Notes: a model not told the origin generated them from the sequence alone. A stretch of 64,000 bases of DNA from an uncultured Paraglaciecola sp. (GCA_947498355.1 CANMKA010000010.1:1-64000); one strand, 5' to 3'. Numbered from the stretch's first letter, positions 53,511 through 63,298 are shown. Made by a program: numbers and translations.

Positions 53511-55107
53511 ACAACGACCCCTGTTGAATCGAATATGAAGTAGGAGTCAAGGCCAAAATATTATCTATTTTAGATTGCTTTCTAAAAGAAGATACAAGTT
53601 CCAACATTTCCGATTGTCGAGGATCTGTTGATTCATAGCCATCAAACCCAGCAACGGAAATCGAACTAGCCCCCATAACCTCAGCAATTGAGAAAGCATA
53701 ACCAGCAGTTAAGTCATACGGTAGGGTACAATTACTGCTGCTAATTTCGAAAATAGACTTCTTTATAACCAAACCATAATCTAAGCACTCGTTCTGAGGA
53801 AATAATCTCGCAAGCTCATCATCAGAAAATCTATGTTTAGGTAAAATGACTTGCTGCTTTAGCTGAGAGTATACATCCCCCTCTGACAGGATTTTATTAT
53901 TATGTGATAAACAATAAAAACTCACATAGCTCTCAAAATTTGGAAGAGCATTAATAGCAAGAACAACTGGTTTTCGCGTTTTTATATACGATTTTATATC
54001 TTGTTCATACTTCTTTAAACTTGGGCCACTAGCGATTATTAACACCTCTCGCTCACTTGCAACGTTAACCAAAGTGTCAGTCCCTGATACAGGCTGTTCG
54101 GTGTTGCCAAAAGATAGAGCTTCTACATATTTATCATCACTATAAGAACTACTATCTGCAAGACCTTTTAAATATTCAATTGCACCGACGATTTCGTCGG
54201 TCCCATAGTGAGTATCTGAAAGTAGACTTTGAATATATGTGGGGTGAACATTGTGCTGAGCGCCTAGAAAATACAGTAAATTACTTCCCCAGCCATAGTG
54301 CTTTTGCATTGGTTCAAACTCCCTGATGACCAACTCATACAGCTTTGAAGTGCGATATTTACTATCATTGAAACAAAGTGTCGCTAACAGGCTCTCTGTT
54401 TGCGCATTACCTGCGCCTCGTCCCATCCCCGTCACGGTTGAGTCGATCCAACTAACGCCTTTAGATAAAGCTACCATACTATTGTCTAAAGCTTTACCCA
54501 TATTATTGTGCGTGTGGATCCCCATTTCACCATCCCAAACTTCTCGGATCGCATCAATGATTCTAACTACTTCAGAATCATCCATATTCCCCAAAGAATC
54601 AGCAAAATATAAGACGTCTAACGCCTTCCAGCTTTTCGCTAATTTGGCTTTTTCGGTAATAACGTCTGAATGTTTGCCTCCTGCTTGCATCAAATTGAAA
54701 CCAACCAAGTATCCCTTGCGCTTAAGTTCTTGCACAATCAAACCTGATTGCTCAACCTCGTGAAAATGAGCAGCTACGCGCACAAGAGAAACTTTACTAT
54801 CAGAAGCGTCGCGGAATAGATGCGCAACAGCATCTTCAATAGACAAATTAGATTTAAGAATAGTTCCCGCATCAACCATCACACCATAAGTAGGTCCTGA
54901 AGGAAGGTTTAAGCGATCTAAATATGAATCGGAAGTGTATGCAAAAGCACCGCAGAATCCTTTCTTACTGAAGTTTCTAAGTCCTAATTCTATATACTCA
55001 ATGCCAGAATCAGCCATTGCAGCTAAATAACTATCAACTAAAAGCGGTTCAAAATCCCAATTATTATAATAACCACCGTCCCGTAGCGTACAATCCAATA
55101 CTTTCAC
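53497..55107 (-). CDS. DRE-TIM aldolase fused to a MptE-like domain
   Basis: The 536-residue protein begins with a DRE-TIM metallolyase domain (about residues 1-300): LDCTLRDGGYYNN carries the DRD-type metal and base motif, and MGIHTHNNMGKAL the His-x-His metal ligands. Such domains act as HMG-CoA lyase or 4-hydroxy-2-oxovalerate aldolase, using pyruvate-type enolates. The C-terminal part (about 345-536) looks like the MptE/DUF115 domain (EVLIIASGPSLKKYEQDI; SISVAGFDGYE), a nucleotide-binding fold seen in glycosylation loci. The start is GTG with GAGAGGAAC upstream. With the following HAD phosphatase and CMP transferase it could make a CMP-ulosonate. The actual reaction is unknown. Confidence 0.78.
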   Translation of the reverse strand: MKVLDCTLRDGGYYNNWDFEPLLVDSYLAAMADSGIEYIELGLRNFSKKGFCGAFAYTSDSYLDRLNLPSGPTYGVMVDAGTILKSNLSIEDAVAHLFRDASDSKVSLVRVAAHFHEVEQSGLIVQELKRKGYLVGFNLMQAGGKHSDVITEKAKLAKSWKALDVLYFADSLGNMDDSEVVRIIDAIREVWDGEMGIHTHNNMGKALDNSMVALSKGVSWIDSTVTGMGRGAGNAQTESLLATLCFNDSKYRTSKLYELVIREFEPMQKHYGWGSNLLYFLGAQHNVHPTYIQSLLSDTHYGTDEIVGAIEYLKGLADSSSYSDDKYVEALSFGNTEQPVSGTDTLVNVASEREVLIIASGPSLKKYEQDIKSYIKTRKPVVLAINALPNFESYVSFYCLSHNNKILSEGDVYSQLKQQVILPKHRFSDDELARLFPQNECLDYGLVIKKSIFEISSSNCTLPYDLTAGYAFSIAEVMGASSISVAGFDGYESTDPRQSEMLELVSSFRKQSKIDNILALTPTSYSIQQGSLYEFI

Positions 55108-55216
55108 AATGTTCCTCTCAGAGTAATAAATATTATGCTAAATCCGACAAAAATGTAAGATCTCTAAAACTTATGTTTCCTGTGCTTATAATTACACAGC
55201 GTAGTAGTTAATCAAT

Positions 55217-56485
55217 CTACTTTTTAACGAGCCCTTTGGTGTCAATATACATAACACTAGACATATCAGGAAATTGAAACTCTTTATGGTCAACCAAAAT
55301 CAAATGGATATTAGCCATATTTAAAGCGTCTTTGAATTCGACTAAACGAATAGTTTCACTATCAAACTTTTCAACATTGGGTTCCACAGCAATTATGTTG
55401 CCAGAATGTAATTTAGCTAGTTCTATACAAATGGACAGAGCAGGGCTTTCACGTAAGTCATCAATATTGGCTTTAAATGCTAATCCGTAACACGCAACTG
55501 TAACGTCTTTAACCGTTTTATCAGGATTAGCTTGTAAAAAGTCACTTATAGCTAATTTGACTTTATTAATCACCCACTCTGGTTTTGCATCATTCACTTT
55601 ACGAGCAGTATGAATAAGCTGTGCTTCATCCGGTGTTTTGCTCACAATAAACCATGGGTCTACCGCTATACAGTGCCCTCCAACTCCTGGACCTGGTTGC
55701 AAAATATTAATTCGAGGATGTCTGTTAGCCAATGAAATTAGTTCCCAAACATCAATATCCAATTTGTCACAAATAATTGAAAGTTCATTAGCAAATGCTA
55801 TCTGTACATCACGACATGAATTTTCTGTTAACTTTGCCATTTCTGCGGTGCGCGCATTTGTTACAACACACTCACCTTGAACGAAGGTTTTATAAAGTTC
55901 AATTGCCTTACTTGAACAAAGTGCTGTCATGCCACCAATTACACGATCATTTTCAACTAATTCACGAACGACATGGCCTGGTAATACGCGTTCTGGACAA
56001 TGAGCAATGCGAACATCCGAGGCTTCACCTGCATTTTGAGGAAAGCTCAGGTCAGTTCTAGCTTCAGCTAGCCATTGCGCCATTTGCTCTGTAGCTCCTA
56101 CTGGAGAAGTAGACTCTAGAATCACTAAGTCTCCCTTTTTAAGCACCGGCGCAATAGCTTTTGATGCGGCTTCAATATATTTCAAGTCAGGCTGAGGAAT
56201 ATCACCTTCTTTTTCAGTTGGTAAAAAAGGGGTAGGTACTGCAATTAGAAAGGCATCCGCAGGTTGTGGCGAAGTTGTAGCGCTTAAATAACCTTCGGTA
56301 ACTGCAGCATGAACAATCATATCTAAATCAGGTTCAACAATATGAATTTCACCTTTATTGATAGTGTCTACCGCATGTGGGTTTACATCAACACCAATCA
56401 CCTTTATCTTACGAGAAGCGAACATTGCAGCAGTAGGCAAACCTATATAACCAAGACCTATAACAGAGATTGTTTCGAACGACAT
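55217..56485 (-). CDS. wecC: UDP-N-acetyl-D-mannosamine dehydrogenase
   Basis: The 422-residue enzyme of the UDP-sugar dehydrogenase family oxidises UDP-ManNAc to UDP-ManNAcA. The N-terminal Rossmann motif VIGLGYIGLPTAAMFASRKI, the STSPVGATEQMA segment, AEMAKLTENSCRDVQIAFAN and the catalytic Cys in GPGVGGHCIAVDPWFIV match WecC more closely than Ugd. AAGGATTAG lies before the ATG. The substrate is made by WecB, 89 bases upstream. It differs from the Ugd at 34020-35360. Confidence 0.95.
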   Translation of the reverse strand: MSFETISVIGLGYIGLPTAAMFASRKIKVIGVDVNPHAVDTINKGEIHIVEPDLDMIVHAAVTEGYLSATTSPQPADAFLIAVPTPFLPTEKEGDIPQPDLKYIEAASKAIAPVLKKGDLVILESTSPVGATEQMAQWLAEARTDLSFPQNAGEASDVRIAHCPERVLPGHVVRELVENDRVIGGMTALCSSKAIELYKTFVQGECVVTNARTAEMAKLTENSCRDVQIAFANELSIICDKLDIDVWELISLANRHPRINILQPGPGVGGHCIAVDPWFIVSKTPDEAQLIHTARKVNDAKPEWVINKVKLAISDFLQANPDKTVKDVTVACYGLAFKANIDDLRESPALSICIELAKLHSGNIIAVEPNVEKFDSETIRLVEFKDALNMANIHLILVDHKEFQFPDMSSVMYIDTKGLVKK

Positions 56486-56574
56486 TTAATCACTAATCCT
56501 TAACATTGCTATTCACTTTAATGCAGCTTATTTACTGCGAACATTGATATTTTCACATGATCACTAGTGTAAAT

Positions 56575-57711
56575 TTAAAATTGGTTACTATTAGCTAGCG
56601 TGTCACAGATGCATAAACACGCTTTACCATCGCCATAAGGGTTATGGGCAAAGCTCATTTCCTTATAGGCACTTTCGTTTGAGAGTAAAGTACTTAATTC
56701 TGTAACTATGACTTCTACTTGAGTGCCTACTAGTTTTACTGTACCCGCTTCAACGGCTTCCGGCCTTTCCGTAGTATCACGCATAACTAACACTGGTTTA
56801 CCTAAACTTGGTGCTTCTTCTTGTATACCTCCTGAGTCAGTAAGTAATAGATAAGCTTTATTCATTAAATACACAAAAGGTAAGTAGTCTAACGGTTCAA
56901 TTAAAAATACATTATTCAAATTTTTAAGTAAGCGATTTACAGGCTCTCGCACATTAGGATTTAAGTGCATGGGGTAAACAAACTCAACGTCAGGATACTT
57001 TTTAGCTAATTGCGCTATCGCTTCACAAATGCGTTCAAAACCACCACCAAAACTTTCACGGCGATGACCTGTGATTAGCACCATACGCATATCATTATTT
57101 AAGAAGTTAAATTGCTGAGCTAATTCATTGCTTAACGTTGAGTTTGTTTCTAGTTTTTCAATCACTTCTAAAAGTGCATCTATTACTGTATTACCTGTTA
57201 CTACTATATTACTCTCAGGTACGTTTTCATTGATGAGGTTTTGCTTCGAGAGTTCGGTAGGCGCGAAGTGTAAATTAGCAATAGCCCCGGTTAATTTACG
57301 GTTACCCTCTTCTGGCCAAGGGGAATAAATATTTCCGGTTCGTAACCCTGCTTCTACATGCCCCACCTTGACTTGTTCATAGTATGCTGCAACTGATGTT
57401 GAGAACGTTGTTGCAGTATCTCCATGTACCAATACATAATCTGGTTTGAATTCGGCTAAAACAGGCTTTAAGCCTTGTAAAATACCGCAAGTTACATCCG
57501 TTAAGTCTTGACCTGGCTTCATTATGTTCAAATCATAATCAGGTATTATCTCAAAAAGTTCTAATACTTGATCAAGCATTTCACGATGCTGAGCCGTAAC
57601 ACACACTCTAGCCTCAAAACGCTTATCTGACGCTAGAGCATGAATTAAAGGTGCCATTTTTATGGCCTCTGGCCTAGTTCCAAAAATTACTAATACTTTT
57701 TTAAACGACAT
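56575..57711 (-). CDS. wecB: UDP-N-acetylglucosamine 2-epimerase
   Basis: The 378-residue GT-B-like non-hydrolysing epimerase interconverts UDP-GlcNAc and UDP-ManNAc. Motifs are [52 protein letters not shown], and the UDP site [19 protein letters not shown] followed by RDTTERPEA. With wecC it supplies UDP-ManNAcA. It has a weak ribosome binding site. Its 105-base gap to wzz could hold an internal promoter, but none is clear. Confidence 0.97.
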   Translation of the reverse strand: MSFKKVLVIFGTRPEAIKMAPLIHALASDKRFEARVCVTAQHREMLDQVLELFEIIPDYDLNIMKPGQDLTDVTCGILQGLKPVLAEFKPDYVLVHGDTATTFSTSVAAYYEQVKVGHVEAGLRTGNIYSPWPEEGNRKLTGAIANLHFAPTELSKQNLINENVPESNIVVTGNTVIDALLEVIEKLETNSTLSNELAQQFNFLNNDMRMVLITGHRRESFGGGFERICEAIAQLAKKYPDVEFVYPMHLNPNVREPVNRLLKNLNNVFLIEPLDYLPFVYLMNKAYLLLTDSGGIQEEAPSLGKPVLVMRDTTERPEAVEAGTVKLVGTQVEVIVTELSTLLSNESAYKEMSFAHNPYGDGKACLCICDTLANSNQF

Positions 57712-57815
57712 TTTTATTATTTCTGATCCCGTGACCGACTTTTATAAAGAGCTAATTTACTTTAATAGGGCGCAAAACATTTTTTTTGTGAGCGAAACAT
57801 TCCTTATCATTGCTT

Positions 57816-58808
57816 TTATTCATATTTTAAAAAAAATTTGACAAGAACAGCAAAAATTGAAATTAACCCTCCCAACATTATTCCTAGTACAACAAGTAAC
57901 GCTCGTTTAGGTTTGGCTTTAACTTCAGGCACCAAAGCAGGATCAATGGTTTTAAAAATGTATTCATCTCTAACTTCAGCGAACATTAATGTTTTAGCTT
58001 GTTCTTCGATCAACTGAAATAACAAGGTTTTCTGCTCAACTACGTTAGTTTGAGCAATTTGAGATTGTAAATAAGAAATACTAGTTTCGGCCTCTTGTTT
58101 GTCCCTGTTTTTCATAACCAAGTTAATCTCATTAGCCAGCCACTCAACCCAATCTCTGGCAACATACGGCGACTGGTGCTCTATGCTCAAAGTTACCATG
58201 CCTGTGTCTTTGTCTGTGGCGATTGACAATATCGATTGAAATTCTTTTTTTGCTTCTTGTAATGATGGCTCAGGCTTTTTGGGCGGTTCAACATCTCTTA
58301 TCCACTTGTTTTCTGATTCAAGATAAAGTTCTTTGTTATAAACGACTTTCGTAGTGCTCGGCTCAAAACGTTCAATCGCCATCAGGTCGGGTAAAATCTG
58401 ATACTTAGTGACAAAATTTGCAAAAAACTCTCTGGATTTAAGAATTTCAAGCGCCAATGAGGTTTTATCTGTTTGCCCCCCCCCCAAGCTTACCCCTGCT
58501 AACGATGCTAACCCGCCTAGTTGGCCTAAACTCCCTAGCCCACCTTGTTGGCTACTATCAGCTGGTGCTAAAAGTACTTCTGACTTATAAATATTGGGCA
58601 AGCTCAATGCATAAAAAATAGATGCAACAGCAAACAAAGACGTGATTAGTATAATTAACCACTTTCCTTGCCAAATAGCCCCAAATAACTCTTTTAAGTC
58701 TATTTCATCATCCTGATTAGAGGCTTGAAGCATATCTGGGGATATCGCAACATATTGCACGTTTTGTTGATTATTTTTGTTCGCCATAGGATCTTGTGTG
58801 TTATTCAT
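57816..58808 (-). CDS. wzz: Wzz-type chain-length determinant (polysaccharide co-polymerase)
   Basis: The 330-residue protein has two transmembrane helices: one near residues 53-72 (WLIILITSLFAVASIFYALS) and one at the C-terminus (LLVVLGIMLGGLISIFAVLV, after a Pro-rich AKPKRA turn). Between them is a large periplasmic domain with SLPNIYKSEVLLAPADSSQQ and a Gly/Ser/Leu-rich segment, as in Wzz/FepE co-polymerases. There is no Walker A box or tyrosine-kinase domain, so it is not a full Wzc. A run of ten G residues interrupts the coding sequence at about residue 108 (see the separate repeat entry). It follows wza by 30 bases. The start is uncertain (Met 1 or Met 8). Confidence 0.88.
   Translation of the reverse strand: MNNTQDPMANKNNQQNVQYVAISPDMLQASNQDDEIDLKELFGAIWQGKWLIILITSLFAVASIFYALSLPNIYKSEVLLAPADSSQQGGLGSLGQLGGLASLAGVSLGGGQTDKTSLALEILKSREFFANFVTKYQILPDLMAIERFEPSTTKVVYNKELYLESENKWIRDVEPPKKPEPSLQEAKKEFQSILSIATDKDTGMVTLSIEHQSPYVARDWVEWLANEINLVMKNRDKQEAETSISYLQSQIAQTNVVEQKTLLFQLIEEQAKTLMFAEVRDEYIFKTIDPALVPEVKAKPKRALLVVLGIMLGGLISIFAVLVKFFLKYE
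58476..58485 (-). repeat. G10 homopolymer tract inside wzz
   Basis: Ten consecutive C residues on the plus strand (G on the coding strand) encode Gly residues in VSLGGGQTDK. This is the longest G/C homopolymer I noticed in the window, in otherwise AT-rich DNA. Addition or loss of one base would shift the frame at about residue 108-111 of 330, so the tract could act as an on/off switch. Confidence 0.95.
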
Positions 58809-58838
58809 GGTTTGAGTACTGCAAAGTTAAGGCTCATC

Positions 58839-61478
58839 TTATAAATTCCCGATAGCGACGAGTGCAATCGATGATTGATACACTATTTGGGTAATTGTTT
58901 GCCATAAACCCAGTCTCTCGTAGTTAACCACGTCTCTTGGCACGACTATGGTATCTCCTGGCTCTAGAGCAATTCGTTGGTCACTAAACCAAAAAGAATT
59001 TTGTGGTATTTTTACCGATCCGTTTGCTTTAACAATGTAAATTTTCGATGCATCGGCGCGGCCAGTCAATCCTCCGGACTTTTCTATGTATGCGTCTATA
59101 CCAGAGGTGAGGTTAAGTGTGTGAGTACTAGGAACAAACACCTCGCCAATAATGGATACGGTGTTGGATATGCTTGGAACAAATAGCATGTCTCTGTGCT
59201 TAAGTACTACATCTTCGCTCGGCTTACCATTCAATACAGTAGGCAAGTCAACCACTAGTCTGCCGACTGGCTCAACCGCTACTAATTCGTTCAAGATGGC
59301 TTTTGCGGTTTCGTAATCAATTGATTTTACGTTTTGGCTACCAGATATATTACTTGCAATAATTTGCTGGCGCAGCTCCTCAACGGTTTTATCTAGATTC
59401 TCTTTTTCGCGCAGTTTTAGCTCTTCTCGAGTAAAAATGGCGGCACCTATGCTCGCTTCTTTAGTAAAGCCGCCAGCACGTTGGATAATTTGAGATAAGG
59501 TTTCGTTCTTTTTAATTTGATAGGTACCAGGGAAGACCACCTCACCCTGTAACGTCACCTGCCGGTTCTCATACCAATCTGGGGTTTGCTGTATTGCTAA
59601 TGTATCTTTGCTATGTAGCAAAAGATTATCTTGCTGATTACCAAGCAAAGCATCCTGCAAGTTCACTTGAATATGCTGAACCTGATATGAATTATCGGCA
59701 TCTGTGGATGTACGAGAGAGCTCGGAATGGTTTACGTAAGAAGACTCTATCAACCCGCCTGCGGCTATGACCAAATCTTTAACTCTACCATTTTCAGATA
59801 TGGGGTACACACCAGGGAATTTAACTTGCCCAGTGATTTCTGCAAGCTTAACGGGTTTGTTAAAAGAGGCTTCATCTTTTAGCTGTGCAATTATTGGCGC
59901 AATAAGTTGCTTTCTTGAATATTGCTTAGTCTCATCTAAGATTAACTGTTGCTCACTAAAGCTGGCAGCAGCCAATTGCTGCAAGTAGTCACTTTGTTCC
60001 GTTCGCTCTTCAAGCGAACCTCCGTCAATTCGGCTCTCACTGATTGCTTTTTCTTCACTCTCAAGATTCTCGGATTCAAACCGATTAAACATAGTTATTC
60101 TGTCGTAAGCTTGTAACGTTAAATCGTATTTACCTTGGATTACATCTAACGGCGAAAATTGAAAAACTTGACTCTGATTTTCAAATTGCGCTTTTCTAAC
60201 CACCAATGCGTAGTGCAAATCGGTAGAGTTGAGTAAGCTTCTTTCATCTATCAGAGAAGATAGATTTAACGAATTATGCCATTGCACTAAACCTGGGGTT
60301 GCATAGGCTCCAACAATAGACACAGCATTTTTAAACTCGTTACTTCCATCAGGAATAAATATGTAATCCCCTTGTTGCACTCCAACAGAGGATGATTTTG
60401 CATTGAGCAAGTTAACCGTTTTGACTTCTAACCCTTTGCCAGCGGTTTTTCTTGCAATTTGAGTGGTTTCGGCTGCACCAGATGGCAATAAGCCTCCTGC
60501 AATCGCAATAATATCTTGCAAGCTTTCGGTTTGCTTCGCCTCATATATGGCCGGGCGCCTAACATTACCTGCAACACTTACTACTTTTTGCACGGTGGGA
60601 ATAAAAATCACGTCACCTTGCTGTAAGCGTTTATCTTTGCTGGTATCGCCAAAAATTAATAGATCATATAAATCGAACTCAGTAACCGTTTGGCCGTTTC
60701 GTTTTAGCTGAATGTTTCTCAGAGAGCCTATTTCGTTTACACCACCACTTGCGAATAAGGCATGAGTGATAGTTGATAAGGCGCTGAGGGTAAAGGCTCC
60801 TGGCCTATGTGCTTCGCCCACAATATAAATTTGAATCGTTCGCAGCTGCCCCATAGTAATGTAAGGGGTAACGCCTATCACCTGTTCTTGATATTTTTCG
60901 AGTAATTGTGCTTTTAACTGCTGATACGTTAACCCTACCGCAGACATTGGCCCTAACTCAGGAATTTGAACCGTACCTTCACTATTAATTGCGAGCTCAA
61001 ACTGCGCGTTTTGTTTTCCGAATAGTTGCACATTGACGCTATCTCCCGGACCTAACACGTAGCTATCGGGCACTGGGGTATTTGATGCTGGTGCAAAACT
61101 AATCCCCTGCTCTCCTAACCCAACACTGTCGAATAAGCTGTAACCAAATGGTTTCAACTCAGCTGTTAGCGTTTGTGTTGCACTTTGCTTTGCCAGTTCA
61201 TCTGAAATCTGTTGCTCGTCTACCTCTCGAATGACATTTTCGGTTACTTGAGTGGTATTGGCGCCGCTGTTATCGGAATTCCCTGAGTTTTGAAAGCTAG
61301 CGATATCAATTCCCAACTGACGAGCAAGGGCCTCTTGCTGGGCTCTAGGCATGTTTTTAAATTGATTAATTTGCTCTTGGCTGGGTACAAAAGACTGGGA
61401 GAGGGCACTTCCACTAATTAAAAAAGCAACTAAGCTAATCATTGCGATTTTATACTTTTTCAACATCTTGCTATCCAT
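58839..61478 (-). CDS. wza: Wza-type polysaccharide export protein with multiple SLBB domains
   Basis: The 879-residue protein has a signal peptide (cut near SGSALSQ), an N-terminal region with FKNMPRAQQEALARQLGIDI, a Poly_export domain (YVLGPGDSVNVQLFGKQNAQ), and several SLBB-type beta-grasp repeats (each ending near a GD-V-I/L-F-V-P motif, e.g. QQGDVIFIPT, EPGDTIVVPR). It is much longer than E. coli Wza (379 residues) because it carries at least four SLBB segments. It should form the outer-membrane export channel or its periplasmic extension. No lipobox Cys is seen, so it is probably not a lipoprotein. It is the first gene of the locus. Confidence 0.88.
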   Translation of the reverse strand: MDSKMLKKYKIAMISLVAFLISGSALSQSFVPSQEQINQFKNMPRAQQEALARQLGIDIASFQNSGNSDNSGANTTQVTENVIREVDEQQISDELAKQSATQTLTAELKPFGYSLFDSVGLGEQGISFAPASNTPVPDSYVLGPGDSVNVQLFGKQNAQFELAINSEGTVQIPELGPMSAVGLTYQQLKAQLLEKYQEQVIGVTPYITMGQLRTIQIYIVGEAHRPGAFTLSALSTITHALFASGGVNEIGSLRNIQLKRNGQTVTEFDLYDLLIFGDTSKDKRLQQGDVIFIPTVQKVVSVAGNVRRPAIYEAKQTESLQDIIAIAGGLLPSGAAETTQIARKTAGKGLEVKTVNLLNAKSSSVGVQQGDYIFIPDGSNEFKNAVSIVGAYATPGLVQWHNSLNLSSLIDERSLLNSTDLHYALVVRKAQFENQSQVFQFSPLDVIQGKYDLTLQAYDRITMFNRFESENLESEEKAISESRIDGGSLEERTEQSDYLQQLAAASFSEQQLILDETKQYSRKQLIAPIIAQLKDEASFNKPVKLAEITGQVKFPGVYPISENGRVKDLVIAAGGLIESSYVNHSELSRTSTDADNSYQVQHIQVNLQDALLGNQQDNLLLHSKDTLAIQQTPDWYENRQVTLQGEVVFPGTYQIKKNETLSQIIQRAGGFTKEASIGAAIFTREELKLREKENLDKTVEELRQQIIASNISGSQNVKSIDYETAKAILNELVAVEPVGRLVVDLPTVLNGKPSEDVVLKHRDMLFVPSISNTVSIIGEVFVPSTHTLNLTSGIDAYIEKSGGLTGRADASKIYIVKANGSVKIPQNSFWFSDQRIALEPGDTIVVPRDVVNYERLGLWQTITQIVYQSSIALVAIGNL

Positions 61479-61588
61479 AATTAATCTGAAGGTGGTTTGA
61501 TGTTCGATTGTCCGGATAATTCACCGACTATTCAATCAATAACCAAAAATTCACAGGCGCAGGATAATAGCCGAAAGCCAGCCGAATA

Positions 61589-61616
61589 TAAATAGCAAAT
61601 GATTGAAATTGTACAA
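61589..61616 (-). promoter_or_regulatory. Candidate promoter of the polysaccharide operon
   Basis: On the minus strand TTGTAC (61616-61611) and TATTTA (61594-61589) are 16 bases apart. Only moderately close to consensus, it is the best pair in the 200-base divergent gap between wza and the POT transporter. No JUMPstart/ops element (GGCGGTAGCGT) is visible here. Confidence 0.35.
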
Positions 61617-61762
61617 CAACAGCATATTAAAAAAGTGTAGTGCTCGTGTAGTTGGGGGTTACTCGATGACATAAATATTTGATGGTCTTGCACCTAAACT
61701 CATTTTCAAGCACCATGTTTTTATTGTTTGATTATGCACGTTCCCTAAAGGCCTTCTTCTCC

Positions 61763-63256
61763 ATGACACCAGAATCGACCTCTCTTAACCAAGATACCCG
61801 CTTTTTTGGACACCCTCTTGGTCTCAAAACCTTGTTACTCACAGAAATGTGGGAGCGTATGAGTTATTACGGCATGCGCGCTATGCTTATATTCTTTATG
61901 ATTGCAGCGATTCAAGACGGCGGTTTAGGTATAACGTTAGCCTCCGCAACTTCAATATATGGGTTATACACTGGCTTTGTTTATTTAATGGGGTTACCCG
62001 GCGGATGGATTGCAGATCGCCTCATCGGTGGTCGAAAAGCCATTTGGTATGGCGGAATCATTATAATGCTTGGGCATATGGTACTGGCTATTCCAAATGA
62101 ACAAACTTTCTTTATTGGCTTAGTATTAGTCGTGCTAGGTACAGGCTTGCTTAAACCCAATATTGGGGCTTTGGTCGGTCAACTATACAGTAATGAAGAT
62201 GCTCGCCGTGACAGTGGATACACACTGTATTACATGGGGATTAATATTGGAGCAGTAATAGGTGGGATAGTATGTGGTTATTTACGCCTTAACATTGGTT
62301 GGCATTGGGCGTTTGGTGCGGCTGCCATCGGTATGGGATTAGGCTTAATTCAATTTCACTTTACGTCACACCAGCTTAAAGAAGTTGGGGCTAAACCCAC
62401 ACATCAATTATCAGACAGAGCGAAGAAAATAAGCTGGTCAATTATTGTTGCCTTCTTAGTTACACTTGTCTTCATTAGCACATTACTAATGAATGGTAAT
62501 CTCTCATTTAACGCTCCACTGGTGGCAGATTCATTCGCAATAATCGCAACTATACTATTTTTTGTATGCTTTTTTGGAATCTTCTTTTTTGGAAGCACTA
62601 CGCCAGCCGAGAAGAAAAATTTAGGGGCATTACTACTCGTTTGTATCGCGTCTGTGTTCTTTTGGATGGGATTTGAGCAATCAGGTTCTTCATTAAATCT
62701 ATTCGCTCAAGACTACACTCAACGCTTAGTCGGCAGTTTCGAAATACCAGCAGAATGGTTTCAAAGCATAAATTCTGTTTTCATTATCATATTATCCCCC
62801 TTCATCGCAGCTTTGTGGATCAATCTTGCGAAAAAGTTGATTACTCCCTCTTTCGGACTAAAGTGCGCCCTCGGCTTAGTGATTATGGCTTGTGGCTTTT
62901 TAGTGATGTTCTTTGCTGCCCAAATTGCCGCTAGCGGGCTAAAAGTTGCGCCGTATTGGTTAGTGGCTACCTATTTTCTTCATTCTGTTGGAGAATTATG
63001 CTTAAGCCCGGTAGCCCTGAGTGCCGTCAGTAAATTATCGCCAAAACGTTTCTCAGGCCAATTGATGGGGATTTTTGTGCTGACCTATGCTATTGGCAAC
63101 GTACTTGCTGGCAGGTTAGCGGGTAATTTTGACCCGAGTAATTTGCAACAGATGCCAGACCTTTATTTACATATCAGCCTATTTACCATAGGTGTTGGGG
63201 TGGTGGTTTACTTAGCTACGTTTAAAACTAAAAAGTGGGAAAAGGCCGCAGATTAA
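61763..63256 (+). CDS. Proton-dependent oligopeptide transporter (POT/PTR2 family)
   Basis: The 497-residue inner-membrane protein of the POT family takes up di- or tripeptides with protons. The family signatures are TEMWERMSYYGMRAMLIFF (ExxER-type motif on helix 1), GGWIADRLIGGRKAIWYGG, and YYMGINIGAVIGGIVCGYL. About 14 transmembrane segments are apparent. ATG 61763 places MTPESTSLNQDTRFFGHPLG at the N-terminus, like DtpA/DtpB relatives; a longer reading from TTG 61679 or ATG 61682 is less likely. A terminator follows. Confidence 0.93.
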   Translation: MTPESTSLNQDTRFFGHPLGLKTLLLTEMWERMSYYGMRAMLIFFMIAAIQDGGLGITLASATSIYGLYTGFVYLMGLPGGWIADRLIGGRKAIWYGGIIIMLGHMVLAIPNEQTFFIGLVLVVLGTGLLKPNIGALVGQLYSNEDARRDSGYTLYYMGINIGAVIGGIVCGYLRLNIGWHWAFGAAAIGMGLGLIQFHFTSHQLKEVGAKPTHQLSDRAKKISWSIIVAFLVTLVFISTLLMNGNLSFNAPLVADSFAIIATILFFVCFFGIFFFGSTTPAEKKNLGALLLVCIASVFFWMGFEQSGSSLNLFAQDYTQRLVGSFEIPAEWFQSINSVFIIILSPFIAALWINLAKKLITPSFGLKCALGLVIMACGFLVMFFAAQIAASGLKVAPYWLVATYFLHSVGELCLSPVALSAVSKLSPKRFSGQLMGIFVLTYAIGNVLAGRLAGNFDPSNLQQMPDLYLHISLFTIGVGVVVYLATFKTKKWEKAAD

Positions 63257-63273
63257 CGCACAATACCTATTAC

Positions 63274-63298
63274 TAAGGCCGCACCTCGTTGCGGCCTT
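63274..63298 (+). terminator. Terminator after the peptide transporter
   Basis: AAGGCCGCA (63274-63282) pairs with TGCGGCCTT (63289-63297) across a 6-base loop. Only a short T-run follows. The stem is strong, so termination is likely. Confidence 0.75.

Noticed and set aside
61479-61762. JUMPstart/ops (RfaH) element before the polysaccharide operon
   Set aside because: No GGCGGTAGCGT or close variant is seen in the wza upstream region on either strand.
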